From: Himantopus leucocephalus
Lineage: Eukaryota > Chordata > Aves > Charadriiformes > Recurvirostridae
Direction: 5' to 3'
Assembly: GCA_003993805.1 (NCBI GenBank)
Contig: RSEF01000001.1
Location: forward strand, 153,482,962-153,546,961
Length of the DNA: 64,000 nt
In this document: in pieces, positions 11,981 through 22,980 of the stretch
How the letters are laid out: every line of letters starts with the position of its first letter
How positions within the stretch are numbered: position 1 is the first letter of the stretch
Position numbers and translations under genes: made by a program
The notes under the pieces: model-generated
What the model was told of the DNA's origin: nothing
The model's input: only the letters and a program-made list of their open reading frames with translations
Databases searched by the model: none

Positions 11981-13929
11981 CTGAAATTTTGCAAGTCCTT
12001 GAGATGTAAAGAAGATATGAGTGTTAATGAAATGTTAGAATACTTTTTATCATTTGTAGACCTCATAACTAAAATTTACTATTTATATTGCTTTAATTAT
12101 ATCCTTGTAGCTTTTTTCTGTATTTTTCCTGAAGGTACATTCTCTGTTTCTCACTCTACCACAGTTATACCTGCATTAATGAAGACAACATAAATGAAGG
12201 AGATGACCAACATGGAAAAGTTCAGGCATATGTGACTGCATAACACTCTGTTATTTCTCCATCTATAGAAAAGGCTTTTGACACAGTTGAATGTGAATAA
12301 TTGCTTGTTGAGCAGCAGCTGAAGCAAAACACCGTGCCTTACATGCTTCATCATCTACTGCTGCTAAAGGCATGAGGAGGGGAGACATATTGGCCAGTGG
12401 GAAGAGTTCTCAGGACAGCTAAAAAAAAATTTGGAAAAAACATGTCCGACATCTCAGCTCAAAAACCATATGTGTTCTACCCCACCTCACACCAGAGTCC
12501 CTTGACAGACAAAGCCCAGAGGTAAGTCCACCCCACTGACCTCCTCAGTAAGTGGAAAGAAGCCTTCTGAATCTCAACACCATGGGACTGCCCTGGGTAC
12601 TCACTTTGGTACCTGCCAAGTGAGTACTTCAAATCATATGTTACCATTTCTAGAGATGGGAAAGGTTAAGCTCTGGATAAGACATGGATAAGAGAGGCTA
12701 AAATAAGGATATGCTGCTTCTCCTTGATGTTGGATACTAATGATCAGGAAAAAGTGTGTGTCTTCCCCCAGAGACACTGAAAGGTGGTGCTATCAAGCAC
12801 TGACAGATATCTGTCCTGACCCACAGAAGTGGACCAGTATAGCCAGTCACTGTTTGTGGATAACCCATGGTTACCTTATATCCCCCAAATCACCTAACTG
12901 CTCTCCAGCACAGACCAAGCTCCAAGGTTTCCCAGGAACCATCTGAATGACTCTGTCAGCACTTGCAGAAGAGGTTGTCTGCACAGCTATCTGTGACCCT
13001 GATCACCAGCCTCTGGCTCTAGTCACATCCAGGGAAAACACCCTTCATGACATATCTGGGAGCTGAGGGTCTTCTTTCTGACTTGGCAGAAGGTTATCTC
13101 TCATTCAAATCCTAGAACAAGTTTTCCAAACTGTCTTTCTACCAAGTATCAACTTATACAGGTTTCCTTAAGAAGCTTCTGCTTATAACACTTTGAGAGC
13201 AGGGTGCTCTGCAAGGTCTGCCTTCCTCATTCTGCTGTGCTTGGTCATGCCACATTTGTGAGGGAGGAATGCCCCAGTGTGTTTGGGGAAAGATTAATCT
13301 CTGGGGTGGGGAAGGGTCAGCTACCTGGGGCAGAGGAACTGCAACCACATCTGAGTGGTTGAGAGTTGTCTCTGTAACTGGGTAAGTCACCCAAGCAAGC
13401 CAAAGTATTCAAATTCAGTAGAAAACACCAATGACAGTCTTATAATGTGGTGACAAAGTGATGATGTGGGGATACTGATCATCTTATTTCTAAGACAGTT
13501 CTACAACTCTTGCAAATAGTAAATAAGACAGATCCTGAGCACCAACATTCAGGCAACAGAGACAGTTGTGACTCCAGTCTCATCTCATGGTTCCCCTTAA
13601 CACCTGCTGTTGTTCTTCATCCAGATCCAGAGGATTTAGAAAGATTCATCTTTCTGCAGATTAGGGTACAATCCTGAAAACGTTTTGATATATTGCGTGT
13701 ATACTGACTGGAATCTTATGGGTCTGCTTGCAAAAGTGAAATTACAGCTTCTGTAAGCTCATCTTATAATCACAGACTTGCGGGCTGCATGGACAGAAAT
13801 ACATTTTTGTCCTCTGATATTTTGCACAATGATGACTTTATTCTCACAAACGAATTCACATAGTTTTATAGCTCATAATATACTATTTGTGTGTACGAGG
13901 CCACTCAAGCTACTGTCTGGGTAGTTAGA
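11981..13929. other. Noncoding DNA, possible old retroelement relics
   Basis: No gene seen. At 12265-12300 a short frame reads IEKAFDTVECE then stop, resembling the KAFDTV block of LINE reverse transcriptases. The flanking sequence does not continue the match. The 12.45-13.40 kb part is richer in GC than its surroundings and could be an eroded element, but I recognise no family. Confidence 0.5.
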
Positions 13930-14540
13930 GTTGTCAGAGTCTGTGGAAAAACATTTATTTAACAGGATGTTATTAGACTTGTTTATTCAGAAAGAAGGTT
14001 ATTATCAGAGCTGTTGTCCAAACAGATTGACTGCAGGTTTGAATTTAGGCATCATTATAAATATTGATAATGTTTTGTAAAGCTCCTTGGAATTTGTGTC
14101 CTATTGGTAGAAAGATACTTCTTTCAAACAGGAAGCAAAACTGGGAAACTGCCATTAGGCTCAGATAAAAACTGATGTGCCTCTTTTATGCCCAAATATT
14201 TCAACTCTAATAAGAGTTCCTGCTGCACATACCATATCAATTAGAAGACCAGGCTTTCGTCCCTTTCCTCAATACTTGTCTGTCGTCTCTACTGGCAATG
14301 CAGCATTATCGCCCCAAAACTGAAAAATGTATTTCTTTTAAAAAGTATAACTTTGTTTAAAGCGGACTGTAGAAGCATGAAGCATTCACAGTTTCCTAGT
14401 GTTCAGAAGAGACTCGAGATATGTGCCTGGCTCTAACAGATTGTTCCCGCTCCCTTACCAGGAAAACGGGAACATTAGAGGTAATTACAGAATTCCCGCA
14501 GCTCCCACTGACAGCAGGATGGTGTTGTATCCCTACTCGG
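13930..14540. promoter_or_regulatory. Candidate conserved noncoding element
   Basis: Repeat-free sequence with several AT-rich homeodomain-type cores (TTATTAG, CATTATAA, TCAATTAG) alternating with mixed-composition blocks, and without homopolymer slippage. A second block at about 14340-14540 contains GGTAATTACAG. This texture is typical of conserved vertebrate enhancers. It is inference from composition only, with no alignment available. Confidence 0.3.
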
Positions 14541-15329
14541 TAAACACAGACTAAGAAAGTGCCTTGCAGAGCTCCCAGTCAAAAGAGACAAGGCAAACTG
14601 AAAGCAGGACAAAGCTTTTTTGCTTTGTCATAATTGCCATTTTTACTACCAGAAGGATAACACTATTTATAACTATACTATAATTAGTGCAACCACAGAA
14701 AAGAAAATATGCAGACAGAACACTTGGAAAGGAAAATGAAGGGCCTAAGTAAATTATGAAAGAATTTTTTTTTTTTTTTATTTTAACCATTACCACTAAT
14801 GCTTTACAAAAATAGATGTTTTGTTTAAAATATTTCAGAAAAAATAATAAATGTGCCTTTCTCTTCCCTTACATGAATGAAATCAGAGTGTAAACCAACA
14901 ATAACTCAGTTAAGGGAACTTATAAAGATCTTGGCTCAAAATGCCTAAAATGATTTGTTTAAGTAGGTGAGCTATTAGATACTAAGCTCCCCGTGCTTTC
15001 ATATCAGAACTCAGGTTCAGAGTGTTGAGTTTTCTTCCCTGATAACTTATATTATACAGCAAAAGCCCGGCCACAAACAAAGCTTTCTACTCTATTGAAT
15101 ATGAGTACTTATTTTCGAGAATATTTTTTTTCACTTTTAGAGCACTTCAGGCTTCAGAAATACTATGTGAATCATGTCTTTTCATTTCTTAAGTATGTGA
15201 CTGCTTCCAGAGGCTGCCTGAAAGCTTCCAGCTCCCTTTATCATCTGTTGGATCCCAACAAGTCAGGGCAGTTACCAGGAAGGAGAAAATATTCCAATAT
15301 TATTTTAAATTCCTCACTTGAGAGAGTTT
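14541..15329. other. Noncoding DNA, no gene seen
   Basis: AT-rich, with a 14-base T run starting at 14766. No exon or repeat is recognised up to the CR1 flank. Confidence 0.6.
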
Positions 15330-15343
15330 TTTCTGAGCTTCAC
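15330..15343 (+). repeat. Left copy of 14-base direct repeat flanking CR1
   Basis: TTTCTGAGCTTCAC here is identical to 16030-16043. The two copies bracket the CR1 element, as a target-site duplication would. Confidence 0.7.
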
Positions 15344-16029
15344 CTATAGCTTACTGAACTAGAAGAAAATGTCTTACTGAGCNCTTCAAGCTCAAGATCA
15401 GTGCATCCCAGGAACAAGAAATCAGGCAAAGGAGGCAGGAAAACTGCATGCATGAGCAAGGAGCTTCTGGAAAAACTCAGATGGAAGAAGGAAGTTGACA
15501 GAATGTGCAAAAAGGGACTGGCCACTTGGGAAGAGTATAGGAACGTCGTCAGGGTGTGCAGGGAAGCAACAAGGAAGTCTAGGGTCCACTTGGAATCAAA
15601 CCTGGCTAGCAATGTCAAGGACAATAAGAAGGGCTTCTTCAAGTACATCANNNNNNNNNNNNNNNNNNNNNNNNNNNNNNNNNNNNNNNNNNNNNNNNNN
15701 NNNNNNNNNNNNNNNNNNNNNNNNNNNNNNNNNNNNNNNNNNNNNNNNNNATCAAGGGAATGGAGCACCTCTCTTATGAGGAAAGGTTGAGAAACCTGAG
15801 TCTGTTTAGCCTGGAGAAGAGCGAGAGGGGATCTCATAAATGCTTATAAATATCTAAAGGGCTGGTGTCGAGAGGAAGGAGCCACACTCTTTTCAGTAAT
15901 GCCTGGTGACAGGACAAGGGGCAATGGGCACAAACTGGAACACAGGAAATTCCATCTAAACATGAGGAAAAACTTCTTTACTTGGAGGGTGAACCTTCCA
16001 AACCCTACCATTCTGGGATTCTGTGATTC
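15344..16029 (+). mobile_element. CR1 LINE, 5'-truncated, interrupted by a gap
   Basis: Left of the gap, the plus strand reads CR1 ORF2 between the endonuclease and reverse transcriptase: NKKSGKGGRKTACMSKELL, KLRWKKEVDR, WEEYRNVVRVCREA and NVKDNKKGFFKYI (15401-15650). Right of the gap comes the ORF2 C-terminal end, [20 protein letters not shown] (from 15761). It breaks after SERGSHKCL where the family has [11 protein letters not shown]. Recognisable remnants of the 3' end follow, to ATTCTGGGATTCTGTGATTCT. The catalytic reverse-transcriptase core is absent from what can be read, so it is either deleted or hidden in the gap. The copy is non-functional, with a frameshift and an unknown base at 15383. 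Flanking 14-base repeats suggest the exact insertion limits. Confidence 0.92.
15651..15750. other. Assembly gap (100 N) inside CR1
   Basis: Placeholder of exactly 100 N. The CR1 sequence on its two sides is normally separated by well over 1 kb of reverse-transcriptase coding sequence. Either the copy is internally deleted or the gap is much larger than shown. Confidence 0.95.
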
Positions 16030-16043
16030 TTTCTGAGCTTCAC
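16030..16043 (+). repeat. Right copy of 14-base direct repeat flanking CR1
   Basis: Identical to 15330-15343. It directly follows the CR1 octamer-like tail. Confidence 0.7.
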
Positions 16044-18058
16044 TGAGCTTTCATTCCTCTACTTTCTTTTGAGTTTGCTTGCCATGGTTCCTTCCCAATG
16101 AAATATATATATTCATTTGAGTGAGAGGAGAAAAATAGAAGGTCCCTTTCATTTGGATGTTTTTGTATAATCAAGGCATCAATGCCAAGGATAAATTATT
16201 TGTCATTGCATACAGTCAGTCGATCCTGTGTTTGGTATCCTTTTCCTCGTGGTAAGAATCTTTATATACAAGGCACCCTGTTTGTTAGGGATGTAACTCT
16301 GCAGTCTTCCACCACCTCTGTAAAATAAAAAAACAAAAATATTTCTCAACAGCCACTCAGTATCACTCCTTGGTCACAGGGTTTTCTGCACTTCCGAGCT
16401 TTCTGGGAGATAAAGCTGACAGGAAACTTGAGGGTCCCCCCTATTCCACTTTCTAGTCTGCACAGGCAGAAATTGAGAGCATTTCTACATTACCTGAAAA
16501 CATGGTCTCCTCTTCCCAAGGAGATTTCCTGCTGTGGTGTCCCTGGAACAAGTGTTTGTCAGGTAATGGGAGGGTACCCCAGACCTGGTCTTCACTTGCC
16601 ATTGCAGGACACAGGTGTTCAGAAGGCTCTGTGCCTTTTGACCCCTAAAGTTGTCTCAGGCTCCTGGTGACATCCAGAACATCTTGAGCTGCCTAAGGGT
16701 GCTGAATAGGTGCCCTTATTCAACCAAACCAACTTACATAACATCTAGGGTTTCTAGGTCTCAAGACTATCACGTGTATGCCTGGAGCGATGGAAGCAGG
16801 TGGTTGTGTATTTTCTTCTCCCGTGTTCCTAACCACACAGGAGCATATCATATTTAGTTCAAAAGTGCAGAGAGAGCAAATGCACCGTAATCTGTATTTA
16901 TCCATGGAAGAATTCTCTGATATTGAGCACGTCGGAAAACTGGCCATGTCCTGCTCCTCAAAAAGTCTGGCTTTGAATGCAGGACATCTTGAATGCGAGT
17001 AATTGAAAATTGCTCTTCTTTCTTTTTTGTTTGTTTGGTTGGTTTTGCTACTGAGAGCAAAACATTTAAAACCTGGGCATCCACTAAATGTTTCCCACAC
17101 AGGAGTACAGGTGCCTACCAGTATTACCAGGTCACCTACACTCAGACCGTAAAGCCAGCACTGTCTGAGATACTTCAGACTTACTGCACAGACACAGATT
17201 CATTGCAGGGAGCATTTGGAGCATGTCAGGTGCTACCTGGGACTGCTGTGTGGGCAACTTCATGCACAGATGTTCAAAGACTGGGCCTAACACATGCCAT
17301 GAGTCTGGTGTTTTCTGGAAGGATTCACTGAGCTCATACTGTAGAACTACATTGCTCGGGTGGTGTAGACTCATGCGGGAATTCTGGATGTGTGGCAACC
17401 TCTCAGACCTATCGCAGATGCTCAGTTGCATCTGACTTGATAGTTCTAGCAAAATCTTTGTCATTCTTGAGGGGAAAAAAGAAAAAAAAAACAACAACAA
17501 AAAAAGAAAATCCTCTAAATCCAGCCACACAAAATCTTGGGGAAAAAAGAAAGACTTGTTGGGTTTGTGCCAAAGTGAATGCATTTTCCTACCCTTTCTG
17601 GTCTGATACTGCCAGTACATCCCAATTTTTGCATCTAGCACAAGGAACACCATGCTACAGTCCTCTCTTGCCTTCCATACTCTCTTTTCCTTCACCAATA
17701 GTCCCCAACGCAATTTAAGCAAAAGGTCTCAAGTCTTGTTTTAAAGACTATTGTAGTGGTTTCTGAACAAAGAAAGGTTACTTTAAATCATCAGGATAAA
17801 GGAGATTGCAGTGGGAGGCACTGATAGGATGAGATGAGCCAGCTGGCAGATTTTATTGTAACTGAGGCAAACACCAGTTTCAATATAATCAGCCAGGAAA
17901 CTGGAGCAGCCCTTGAAAAGTCAGGACATTCCCAGAAATAGTAACATCTGGTCATCATAAAGATTACATTGGTAGATTCCAGTTATATTTGAGATAGGAG
18001 CTCTGTAAGGCGAGCACTTACAGCAATTGTTTCATTTCTTTCTTTTTTTTCTCTGCAG
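16044..18058. other. Noncoding DNA with overlapping chance open frames
   Basis: Between 16.4 and 17.7 kb several frames stay open on both strands, the longest being 196 codons at 17132-17722 on the minus strand. Part of that frame is the antisense of an A-rich tract (17476-17510), giving a run of Phe/Leu. No domain is recognised and frames on opposite strands overlap, so coding is unlikely. Confidence 0.55.
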
Positions 18059-18216
18059 TACTTCTTGAACAGCTTAAATAGGAAACTTGATCTTCTCTGG
18101 GTACTTTGCCATTGTCCGTTTCACAGCAAATTTCCTCTGAAGCTCTAACGTGGGTTTATTTGCTGGAGTTTCATTTCCCTGTAAAACCTGCCCTGCAACA
18201 TGGAGAGGAAATTAAG
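18059..18216 (+). other. Possible exon of an unknown (probably noncoding) transcript
   Basis: A strong acceptor-like site precedes it: a pyrimidine tract TTCTTTCTTTTTTTTCTCTGCAG ending at 18058, in shortened form TTTTTTTTCTCTGCAG. A donor-like AAG|GTACTG follows at 18216/18217. One frame stays open for about 29 codons and then stops, so it would be a noncoding or terminal-coding exon. Such pairs also arise by chance, and no neighbouring exon could be linked to it. Confidence 0.15.
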
Positions 18217-18479
18217 GTACTGGTCTTTCCACTTTTCCTCTTCATCACTTTCGCTTGTGGTAAGAAACACTGATTAAAAAGAAAAAGTTTATTTAGCCAA
18301 AGTGAAAATCAATAGCATCAGTCAGGTATCTGTTAAAAATAAATAAATTATACCTCTGTTTGGCTTCTATCGGCTACCTTTCCTTTGCAGGACCTGCAAG
18401 CAAGTCTTAGTAACAACTCTCTCTGGCCTACCTGCCCTAGCCCTAATAACTTTCTGGTAATAAATTAAGCCTAGGATTT
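18217..18479. other. Noncoding DNA, no gene seen
   Basis: Mixed unique sequence, with nothing to add. Confidence 0.6.
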
Positions 18480-18960
18480 ATTTATTTACTCTAGAAGTTC
18501 TGCTAGCTAAATTGCTTTTGCAGTATAAGACAGCACTTGTTCATAACTAAGTAGCCCTTTGTGCCTGACAACGGGTTAATGGGCCAAAACAACTCATTTT
18601 GAGAGCGTCGGCTGTTTTGGTCCAGCAAACTGATTCCAGGATCTCACACATCCCACATTCCCTTCGCACATCTGGACTCTGTACGGACAAAGTTTTCTTT
18701 CATATAAACTGTTTATTGTTCTGTGAGATTGATGCCGTTAATATTGGCTTTCAGAATGACAGATTAGCATCACCAGTTAATCAGGGCTATTAGCAGATAA
18801 ATATCTGTAATTTAATCACTACAGTAATTTCTTTTCCAATAATAAGATTTACAAATGCAAGTGATTAAGTAATTAGCTTACATCTCCATAGATTACAATT
18901 CCTCTGAGCTTTCTTCTCTCACTTTTTTCCGAAAGATTTCAGTATTTAATTAAAGTAGCT
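18480..18960. promoter_or_regulatory. Candidate conserved noncoding element 1
   Basis: Free of repeats. It carries dense TAAT/ATTA cores (CCGTTAATATTGG, AGTTAATCAGGG, GTAATTTAATCAC, AAGTAATTAGC, ATTTAATTAAAG) among GC-balanced blocks. The look matches deeply conserved enhancers near developmental genes. Binding proteins of homeodomain type are inferred from the core motif only. Confidence 0.4.
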
Positions 18961-19479
18961 ACTCCCTCCTTTACGTCGTCTTTGTACACACGTGTGAGAA
19001 GTGGGGTTTTTTTTCAAACCAAACTGCACCTTTTGTACATAATCCCACAAGGGACTCCCACTTCCAAACCTCTTCCATCTCTCTCCAAGGGTTAATACCC
19101 ACCCTGCCAGTTCTTAGTGGCTATAATCGTTCCCAGTACCTTTCCCAGTCCATGCAGCAAGTGGGGTGCACAAGGGGAAAGAATAATTTACAGGAAGGGG
19201 GGAAAAATTGCCAATGGAAAAATTGTGTGCACTTGATAAAATAAGAGCCTGGCTTGCTAAAACAGTCTATCCAAACACTTCTCAAGGATCCCTTTGTTGC
19301 TTTTCCACTGACTTGGCCCTAGGGCAAAAGGCAAGTTCTACTCCTTCCAAACTTATATTCTCCTATTTGCAGAGTAATTTGACAGTTACTGTTAATTTCC
19401 TAAATGTAACATGAAAGCTGTAGAAGGAAGCCTGAAAAAAGGGTAGGGAGGGGGGAAGGAGAAATTCATAAAGAGCAGC
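18961..19479. other. Noncoding DNA with a G-rich run
   Basis: No gene seen. At 19441-19455 the plus strand reads GGGTAGGGAGGGGGG, a potential G-quadruplex. The remainder is unremarkable. Confidence 0.6.
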
Positions 19480-20130
19480 AGAGAATATGGGCAAAATTGC
19501 TTCCATGTGTGGCGCACAGGCGAGGCTTGGGCAGAGATCTGTGGCCTTCCCAGAGTTTGACCTCTTGAGGCGGTGCCAGTTTGCTGGAGAAAAGGCATTG
19601 CTCTTTAATGAAGGCCTAATTTTTATTGCCACTCCATCGACTTCAAAGTCCTTCAGGTTGCCAAACATAATTTCACTGGAGGTATTTTCAGGTGCAGAGC
19701 AAATACTTCATAAATAATTTCCTCGTTAGATTACAAATTCCATTTAAAAAGGGGAATGGGGGGGCTAGCTTTTCTGAGGCTTTTTTGGAAGCTGATTAAA
19801 AAATCTTTCAGAGGAGTTCTTTATGACTTTAATTCTGAAAGAAAATAATTAAACAGTTTTATTTTTTTATTTATATTTTTAAATGAATGTGCAGCTTGGT
19901 GAGATGACCAAGTATGGTGGAGATGTTTTTAACATGCTCTCAATTAAACCGTATAATCCGAGGCTCTGGGTGCCTTTTCCTTTTCCCTCTCCTCATCCTC
20001 AAATTGCTACTAAGCCCAGTGACTGCCAGCAGCCCGGTGGCAGCCTCGTCGGGGCCCCAATTAATTATGTAGATCTGTCACACTTCTACATTTTTCACCT
20101 GTTTACTCTTCTCCTCAAGTAAAAATGCCT
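19480..20130. promoter_or_regulatory. Candidate conserved noncoding element 2
   Basis: A long stretch of balanced composition without homopolymer decay, except a T/A-rich middle at 19855-19885. It contains CTTTAATGAAGGCCTAATTT, CATAAATAATTTCC and CCCCAATTAATTATG. Frames are open for up to about 100 codons on both strands but overlap and lack domains. Best read as one or two regulatory elements; inference only. Confidence 0.4.
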
Positions 20131-20700
20131 GTAATTAAAATACGTTTCCGTACACCCTCTTTATCACACATACCCCCCTGCGAAGCCAGCGCAGGGAGCT
20201 GCTGAAGCTGACACAGTGCTGCTGTCAGTCAGAGGGACCGGGGATGATTTGAATGGTGTTTATGTTTAATGCACTTTGTGAGCCGAGACGAGCCCGCAGC
20301 CGAGGCAGAGGGGAGGCTGGCGGGGAGGAGGTGGAAGTCAAGGAGCGTCGAGCTCCCATCCCAGCATTCGGGATGAATTACAGCACCAGCGGGCTGTGCC
20401 CCCCCCCCCCACCCCCCCACCCCCACCTCGCCTGTCACTGCAGTGTTCCTGTCACAGCCACTGCTGCGATGGTGCTAAAGTTTAACGTCTTGGCATTTGT
20501 AAGCCACCCTCCACTCGCTGGACTGAAATAGAAATGCCAGTTAGCACTTCGACGCAGAGCAGGTCTATTGCTTTTTAGTTCTAGTCTGCTTTTCTCTTGC
20601 TAATAATGCTGCAAATGTAACTGGTTACAGTTTTTCATTATTTCATCTCACGAAGGTTCGGTTACCCTAGAACACGAGGAACAAGTGCAAACCATTTATA
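20131..20700. promoter_or_regulatory. Candidate conserved element, GC- and CpG-rich core
   Basis: GC and CpG rise at about 20165-20440 (GAGCCGAGACGAGCCCGCAG, GGAGCGTCGAGC), followed by a balanced block to 20700. This is the most CpG-rich part of the window and might be a small CpG island, enhancer or an unannotated transcription start. There is no TATA box or clear first exon to support a promoter call. Confidence 0.35.
20396..20427 (-). repeat. C-rich low-complexity tract (G4-prone on minus strand)
   Basis: Runs of about 13, 7 and 5 C separated by single A bases. The minus strand therefore has several G runs with one-base loops, a strong G-quadruplex layout, and the plus strand could form an i-motif. 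Run lengths in such tracts are often mis-called. Confidence 0.85.
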
Positions 20701-22539
20701 AGAACAAAGGTAGGGAATTACCAATAGTTTTGCCAATGTTAAATTCATTTTCCATTTCTTTTTCTGGAGACCGCTAGTTGGAAGATGAAAGTTAGCATAA
20801 ATATTGCAGAAAACATTTTCTTCTGTTGTCACCTTGAAACCAGCTGGATTTGATTAGATTATAGACTTTTAAAACTGATATATATCAGTTTATATACTGC
20901 AGCTGTATACCTGCAGTAGGGCTTGTTAGAGACTTATCTCTAAACCTGCACTGAGCATGCTCCAGCCCCAAATCCTTGTATCTGAGCCTTCACTTGACTA
21001 CACAGCAACTACCTAAAAGAAAAAAATAATCCACAAGTGGTATCAGGAGTGGTCATTTTGTTGCTTCAAAACCAGTGAAATGGGAAGGGAGCTAGGAGTT
21101 ATCTTCGACCCTACTTTCTTTCTGATTGGGGGTAAGTGTATGCACTTCATTGTTTCACACCTCTGAAGTGCGGAGCCCATTAACATCCCACACTTACATT
21201 ACAAAATGAGAGAGCTATGGAGCTGCTGAGGGTCTCTTTTCTGGTGGTTGCTTCAGAGCCTGTGTCTCCTACTCAGGATGAATGTATCAAATAAGTGTAC
21301 GTACTTGACTGCTCTCTACAGCAAAGAGGCAACAAAAATAAAGCTGAGATTCATGGGTTTTCGTGTTCCTTTGACATGTAACAAAGGCTTGGCGTAAGGC
21401 ACTGAGAAAGTAGTTATAAGTCAGAGAGAGTAGCAGCTTTCTATTTTCACCAGTTATTGCTTTAGCTTAAATTATAAAGATATGTGTGATGGATCTAAAA
21501 AGATCTCTGATTCAGACAGCTGAGAAACAATTTTGTCCTTCAGCCTAAAACAATTTTAATGAAAAAAAACCCCAAACAACCAAATACAAAACATTAAAGA
21601 AATAGCCAAGATAAAACAAAGCTTAAAAATGAAGAGACATTCTGTAGTTAGGAGCGATAAAAAATGTGTTGCTTTAGTTATTTTGAACACAAGATAATGT
21701 ATCTTCAAATATCCAAATATACCATCACCCAGACCATTTTTGGTGAGGGGAAGGGACAGCAGAAAAGACAGATGAATGTGAGAAGTGGCAGGATATCTTT
21801 TTGTGCTTTTTCCCTGGCTTACTGAGATTGTGGGTTACTTTGGGTGCACTTGCATCAGCATTTCAATTCAGATCTGGAGTCTGTCTTTCAACCAAAAATC
21901 TCCAGGGTTTCCCCACTTGCTGTACGTTGATTCATACCGTAGACTGCCTCAGAGTCCTAAACCAGCATCAGATAAAACTGAACGGAGGGACGCAGTCCAG
22001 GAATATGTCTAATGTGGTCTAACCGTTAAGCGAAACTCAGTTCACAGGGCTGACTTCGTCAGTTCACAGACTTAGTCCAAGTTATAGCTTTCCAAACTTC
22101 ATGCAGCGTGGACCTCGGTCCTTCAGCACCAATTGCTTCACTCTGCAGACCTGCTCCTTTTCTTCTTTACTATCTGCTGCCTGAGTGATACCAGGTAGCA
22201 CTATAACACCGCAAAAGGCAGGACTGAGGTTGCATTAGTTGCTTTTATTCTACCACATCTTAACTTCAATTCCAAACTTATCTTCAGATATTTTTATAGC
22301 CTGATTATTTTTTGTTTGTTTGTTTTTGCAAGCTATTTGCATTTCTGTGCTGTGTCAAAGGGAAGAGGAGGGTCTAAATTGGTAAGAAATTGTTGAGAAT
22401 TATGTAATACCAAGTAGCAATTCAGGCTTCACAGAGTGAGGAGAAGGTGGGACCCTAGTGGAAGGGAAGCTGTTGGAGAACAAAGCACCATCTGCATTGC
22501 TGGCCATTCAAAGCTGGGAAGATGAATGAAGTTGCGATG
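20701..22539. other. Noncoding DNA, no gene seen
   Basis: Unique sequence. It includes a 20-base perfect palindrome at 20872-20891, and A-rich DNA near 21560-21620. Open frames near 21.8-22.0 kb are under 80 codons and have no domain. Confidence 0.65.
20872..20891. repeat. 20-base perfect palindrome
   Basis: AAACTGATATATATCAGTTT is its own reverse complement. Immediately downstream, CTGCAGCTG and CCTGCAG add further symmetric sites. It could be a dimeric transcription-factor site or a cruciform, or it may be incidental. Confidence 0.8.
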
Positions 22540-22980
22540 GAAATTCAGCATAGGGCCATTTTTTTTCTGAGGAGACAGCTGAACATGGTATTTCCATTTA
22601 TCTTCTCTTTTAAGTCGAATTTAAATTCTAATGACTAATGTTTTACATGAGAGGTCCCTGCTACAGCCATAAAAATATTGGAATTTTTTTGCTTCTATTG
22701 CACAGTACATTGCTGCATTAGCCAAATGTTGCTGTGATACAGCCAGGTTCAGATCGTATTATATATAATACAGAACGTCTGCAATTTTTCTTGTTTCCCT
22801 GGTAACAACTGTAAATGCACTAACTCCCCGGACTGCTCCACCTCTCCTGCTGCTGATGTCAGGCACAGGAGAGGCACATGTGCAACTCAACTCCATACCT
22901 GTCAAACCAGGCGGACGCTCTGTTTGATCACCCATGTTTTGGTCCCACAAAGACCATTCGTTTGGTGATCAGAGGGCAGT
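22540..22980. promoter_or_regulatory. Candidate conserved noncoding element 3
   Basis: Repeat-free block with TTCTAATGACTAATG and a 16-base palindrome GTATTATATATAATAC at 22756-22771. It belongs by texture to the 18-24 kb cluster. Weak, inference only. Confidence 0.25.

Noticed and set aside
17132..17722. 196-codon open frame on the minus strand
   Set aside because: Part of it is the antisense of an A-rich tract, giving Phe/Leu runs. It has no domain and is overlapped by open frames on the other strand; chance is the simplest reading.
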